A stretch of 64,000 nt of DNA, taken from the NCBI GenBank assembly GCA_015056625.1, contig SVFY01000004.1, positions 1-64,000 of the forward strand, in the 5' to 3' direction. This DNA comes from Butyrivibrio sp. (GTDB lineage: Bacteria; Bacillota; Clostridia; Lachnospirales; Lachnospiraceae). The position numbers and the translations under genes are program-made. This document shows, piece by piece, positions 61,464 to 64,000 of the stretch. Within the stretch, counting starts at the first letter, position 1. Every line of letters begins with the position of its first letter. A model generated the notes under the pieces. It was not told the origin of the DNA. It searched no databases and worked only from the letters and a program-made list of their open reading frames with translations.

Positions 61464-62900
61464 TTATTCGCCGCCGTCTCCGCCGTCATCTCCGCCGTCA
61501 TCTCCGCCGTCGTCACCGCCTTCATCTCCACCATCACCTGACTCTTCTGACGACTCTTCATGATACTCTTCCGATGATTCTGACTCTCCTGAATCTCCAC
61601 TGCTTTCTTCTGGCTGTGCATCCTCTGAAGGCTCAGGTTCCGGCTCCGGAGCTGCATAGGTTTCCCATCTGTAAAAGAAAGCATGGTTACCGATCATGGT
61701 GTAAGATGTGATGCGATAGTAATCAGCCCAATACTTGGTCATAAAGAAAAGGTAATCGCCAATACGGGCGCCTCCAAGAACTTCCTGGGCTGCTCTTACG
61801 CAGGTTGAGTTAGGTCCCCTTTCAACAAACAGTTCTACCTTGCCTGATCTGTAGGATGCAAACTGCATGTTCTGTGTGATAACACCTATTACTGTATTTG
61901 GAAATGCCGAGCTCTTGACCCTGTTCATTATTACCGTTCCAACGCCAAGCTTTCCTGTATAGGACTCTCCGTCTGCCTCAGCCTGTATTGTGGCTGCAAG
62001 CCAGATAAGCTCTGTATCGCTGGCATTGTAGGCACCGCCCAGATCTTCCTTCATAAGGGCAAGTCTTTCAGCGATCTGCTGAGCCAGCTTGGCCTGAGCT
62101 GCTGCTACCTGGGACTCAAGAGCTTTCATCTTTTCATCAAGAGATGCCAGCTGACTGTCGTAATCAGCAAGCTTATTTTTCTCATTCTTAAGAGAACTAT
62201 TGGTGGCAGAAAGCTGCCCCATTACCTGATTGGTAAGGCCCTCAAGTTCATCGTGCTTCTCATCGAGCTGATCCTGATAAGCATCAAGCTCAGCTTCTCT
62301 TTCTTCCACAACCTTCTTCTTGGCCTCTATGTCAGCCTGAAGATCTTTAAATTCAGCTATTTTCTGACGATCATACCTGACTATTGCATTTAGGTATTCA
62401 GATTTGGTAAGTAATTCTCCAAGAGATTTAGACTCCAAAAGAACGCGTACAAGGCCGCCTGTGCCGCCACTTTCGTAGGTGTTCTTAAGTCGCTTTTTTA
62501 AAGCTTCGTATCTGTCTTTTTCCTGCTGTTGAGCTTCAAACAGTTCGTTGTTTAACTTGACTATCTCAGCAGACACCTCTGCCATGGCATCCTCAGCATC
62601 AGATATTTCCTCGTCAAGGGTTGTCAGCTTACTGGAATAACCATTTATGGTGCTCTGAAGAGAGCCCTTCTGGTTTTCAAGATTATTTACGCTTGCCTGT
62701 GTCTGCTCTTTTTGTCCCTGAAGAGCGCTTATGGCATCCTTAGTCTCTTTTGTCTGCTTCTCAAGATTAGATATTGCCTGCTGAGTCTCAGCCTCACGCT
62801 CATAGAGCTCTGACAGGTTCTCATAAGCATGGCTGGTAAAAGAGAACTGACCGGCCAAAAGCACTAAAATCAGCATTAATGGTACAAACTTTTTCTTCAT
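61464..62900 (-). CDS. SleB-type cell-wall hydrolase with coiled coil and acidic tail
   Basis: A 478-residue secreted protein. Signal peptide 1-25 (cut after SHA), then a long coiled coil (about 27-270) like that of PcsB/EnvC-type wall hydrolases, a SleB (Hydrolase_2) domain from about 292 to 405 with IWLAATIQAEADGE (catalytic Glu), GVGTVIMNRVKS and Tyr-rich end, and a Pro/Glu/Ser-rich tail ending in repeated Asp-Asp-Gly-Gly units. SleB domains are lytic transglycosylases; here the coiled coil suggests control by a membrane partner during cell division rather than spore germination. Stands alone. Confidence 0.88.
   Translation of the reverse strand: MKKKFVPLMLILVLLAGQFSFTSHAYENLSELYEREAETQQAISNLEKQTKETKDAISALQGQKEQTQASVNNLENQKGSLQSTINGYSSKLTTLDEEISDAEDAMAEVSAEIVKLNNELFEAQQQEKDRYEALKKRLKNTYESGGTGGLVRVLLESKSLGELLTKSEYLNAIVRYDRQKIAEFKDLQADIEAKKKVVEEREAELDAYQDQLDEKHDELEGLTNQVMGQLSATNSSLKNEKNKLADYDSQLASLDEKMKALESQVAAAQAKLAQQIAERLALMKEDLGGAYNASDTELIWLAATIQAEADGESYTGKLGVGTVIMNRVKSSAFPNTVIGVITQNMQFASYRSGKVELFVERGPNSTCVRAAQEVLGGARIGDYLFFMTKYWADYYRITSYTMIGNHAFFYRWETYAAPEPEPEPSEDAQPEESSGDSGESESSEEYHEESSEESGDGGDEGGDDGGDDGGDDGGDGGE
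61471..61538 (-). repeat. In-gene 12-base tandem repeat
   Basis: Repeats of a 12-base unit (tctccgccgtca read on the plus strand) encode the Asp-Asp-Gly-Gly tail of the SleB-type hydrolase. Copy number is likely to vary by slippage. Confidence 0.75.
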
Positions 62901-62923
62901 ACACTCCCCGCTGAAGATACCTG

Positions 62924-64000
62924 TTACTGTTCGGTATCCTCTGTAACTGTCTCTATCTGTGTACTCTCATCAGATGATCCATCAGTAGGCTTACTATCAG
63001 AATCCTCATTGATGGGTGCCTCTGACAGCTGCTTCTCATCGTCAACAGCAAACCTTATGTTGTTGCTCTTTCTGATGAAGTCCATCATGTTCATAATCTT
63101 AAGTGACTCTGAGTGAGGCATCTGAGGACATTCAGTCCATCCTTCAGAAATTGCCTTTACACAGGCCTCTATCTCATACTCATAGCCTGTTATCTGCTTG
63201 GGTTTCTTGTAGGTAGCGACCTTTTTATACTCGCTGTCATAGACAGTAATAGACTCAGGGTTGTTGATATTCTCAACTACAATATAGCCATTGGTACCAT
63301 AGATGATGCCGCTCCTGTCACTGTTTGCAAGGGCTGTGGCATTAAGGACTGCCATCTTGCCATTTACATAGCGAAGGGTGATGGAATCCTGCATATCCAT
63401 TCCAAGATTGTTGAAAGTACAGATAGATGCAATGTCTGAAACATCATTGCCAAAGACCATTGATGCAAAGTTAAGGACATAAACGCCAAGATCAAGAAGG
63501 GCTCCGCCTCCAAGCTCAGGCTTGGCGATCCTCTCTTTGTAGGAAATGTTGTAGCCAAGATTGGCTGTAAGCATAGTAGGTTCACCAATGATGTTGCTTC
63601 CTAAAACTTCAAGGAGCTTGGTCCTCATTGGCATATATCTTGTCCAAATAGCCTCAGTAAGAAGAAGGTTCTTTTCCTTGGCAAGGTCAAAAACCTCTTT
63701 TGCCTGAGCCTCATTTAACATAAATGCCTTCTCACAGATAACGTTCCTGCCTGCGTTAAGACAAAGCTTAACATTCTCAAAATGCTCGGAATGTGGTGTT
63801 GCCACGTAAATAAGGTCGATCTTGGGATCATCAACCAGTTCCTGGTAGGAGCCATAAGCTTTTTTGATGCCATAGTACTTGGCAAACTTCTCAGCATTCT
63901 CTATAGTTCTTGAGCCAACTGCGTAGCAGGTAACACCCTTCATACCTTTAAGTGTATCTGCCATGACACCTGCAATCTTGCCAGTTCCCATGATAGCAAC
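62924..64000 (-). CDS. Gfo/Idh/MocA-family oxidoreductase (5' end outside window)
   Basis: An NAD(P)-dependent sugar or diol oxidoreductase. The frame is open through the right edge: the visible N-terminus VAIMGTGKIAG is the glycine-rich cofactor loop, so about five to ten residues are missing. Further motifs are DLIYVATPHSEHFENV, EKAFMLNEAQAKEV (EKP-like catalytic Lys region) and GGGALLDLGVYVLNFA (the catalytic Asp/His area). The last 50 residues are an unusual acidic, Ser/Thr-rich tail (DEKQLSEAPINEDSDSKPTD). Substrate not predictable. Confidence 0.88.
   Translation of the reverse strand, partial: VAIMGTGKIAGVMADTLKGMKGVTCYAVGSRTIENAEKFAKYYGIKKAYGSYQELVDDPKIDLIYVATPHSEHFENVKLCLNAGRNVICEKAFMLNEAQAKEVFDLAKEKNLLLTEAIWTRYMPMRTKLLEVLGSNIIGEPTMLTANLGYNISYKERIAKPELGGGALLDLGVYVLNFASMVFGNDVSDIASICTFNNLGMDMQDSITLRYVNGKMAVLNATALANSDRSGIIYGTNGYIVVENINNPESITVYDSEYKKVATYKKPKQITGYEYEIEACVKAISEGWTECPQMPHSESLKIMNMMDFIRKSNNIRFAVDDEKQLSEAPINEDSDSKPTDGSSDESTQIETVTEDTEQ

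Noticed and set aside
61471-61538. CRISPR-like or mobile repeat
   Set aside because: The 12-base units are in frame and encode the acidic tail of a hydrolase; they are a coding microsatellite-like repeat.

Overview
The window looks like chromosomal DNA of a polysaccharide-degrading member of the Lachnospiraceae, most likely Butyrivibrio or a close relative. The reasons are the strong AGGAGG-type ribosome sites, low-to-moderate GC, a DUF4317 protein, several cyclic-di-GMP proteins, an intracellular GH9 enzyme, a pectin/uronate pathway and maltodextrin phosphorolysis. No rRNA, tRNA, phage or transposase gene was seen. Both ends cut a gene: a bactofilin on the left and a Gfo/Idh/MocA oxidoreductase on the right.

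Layout. 1-9 kb: bactofilin, NodB-type deacetylase, CinA-C amidase, class I aminotransferase, GH9 glucanase, RlmD-like rRNA methyltransferase, a small unknown protein and a serine hydrolase. 9-11.5 kb: an HD-GYP phosphodiesterase with a CBM2-like outer domain, coupled to a GGDEF cyclase. 11.5-15.5 kb: the kduI-kduD-eda-kdgK operon, which takes unsaturated uronates (pectin products) to KDPG and then to pyruvate and glyceraldehyde-3-phosphate; its aldolase is fused to a VOC-like domain. 15.6-20.4 kb: a lipoprotein, then a 7TM sensor-like protein, a GT4 glycosyltransferase and a GH13 glucosidase. 20.5-23.8 kb: gap-pgk-tpiA. 23.9-29.5 kb: a PHP phosphatase, then a pilus-like operon (degenerate GGDEF protein, transglutaminase-like lipoprotein, PilC/GspF, four pilin-like proteins) with no ATPase in view. 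29.6-30 kb: CheY.

30.1-42.2 kb is the most unusual part. It is a co-directional run of seven small-to-large genes behind a heterodimeric ABC exporter. It holds a DUF2974 lipase-like membrane protein, three acetyltransferase-like proteins, a coupled 57-residue small protein, and two tandem paralogues of about 650 residues. The paralogues carry motifs resembling type II PI4-kinase/HipA/FAM20-type atypical kinases. DUF4317 and CheC genes follow upstream.

44-50.1 kb: fruR-fruK-fruA-ptsH-ptsI, a complete fructose PTS including the general components, with a phased operator array. 50-52 kb: a GGDEF protein and a 52-residue orphan. 52-59.6 kb: a LacI regulator, then a sugar-binding lipoprotein, GH65 phosphorylase, beta-phosphoglucomutase and GH31 glucosidase (maltodextrin use). 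59.6-61.4 kb: a long palindromic GACACGGGGACGG repeat and gdhA with an attenuator-like leader. 61.4-64 kb: a SleB-type cell-wall hydrolase with a coiled coil, and the truncated oxidoreductase.

The central theme is carbohydrate entry into glycolysis from three sources (uronates, fructose, alpha-glucans), joined to cyclic-di-GMP signalling and surface functions. Two related hairpin elements sit before tpiA and ptsI and may be a shared post-transcriptional control device or a dispersed repeat.
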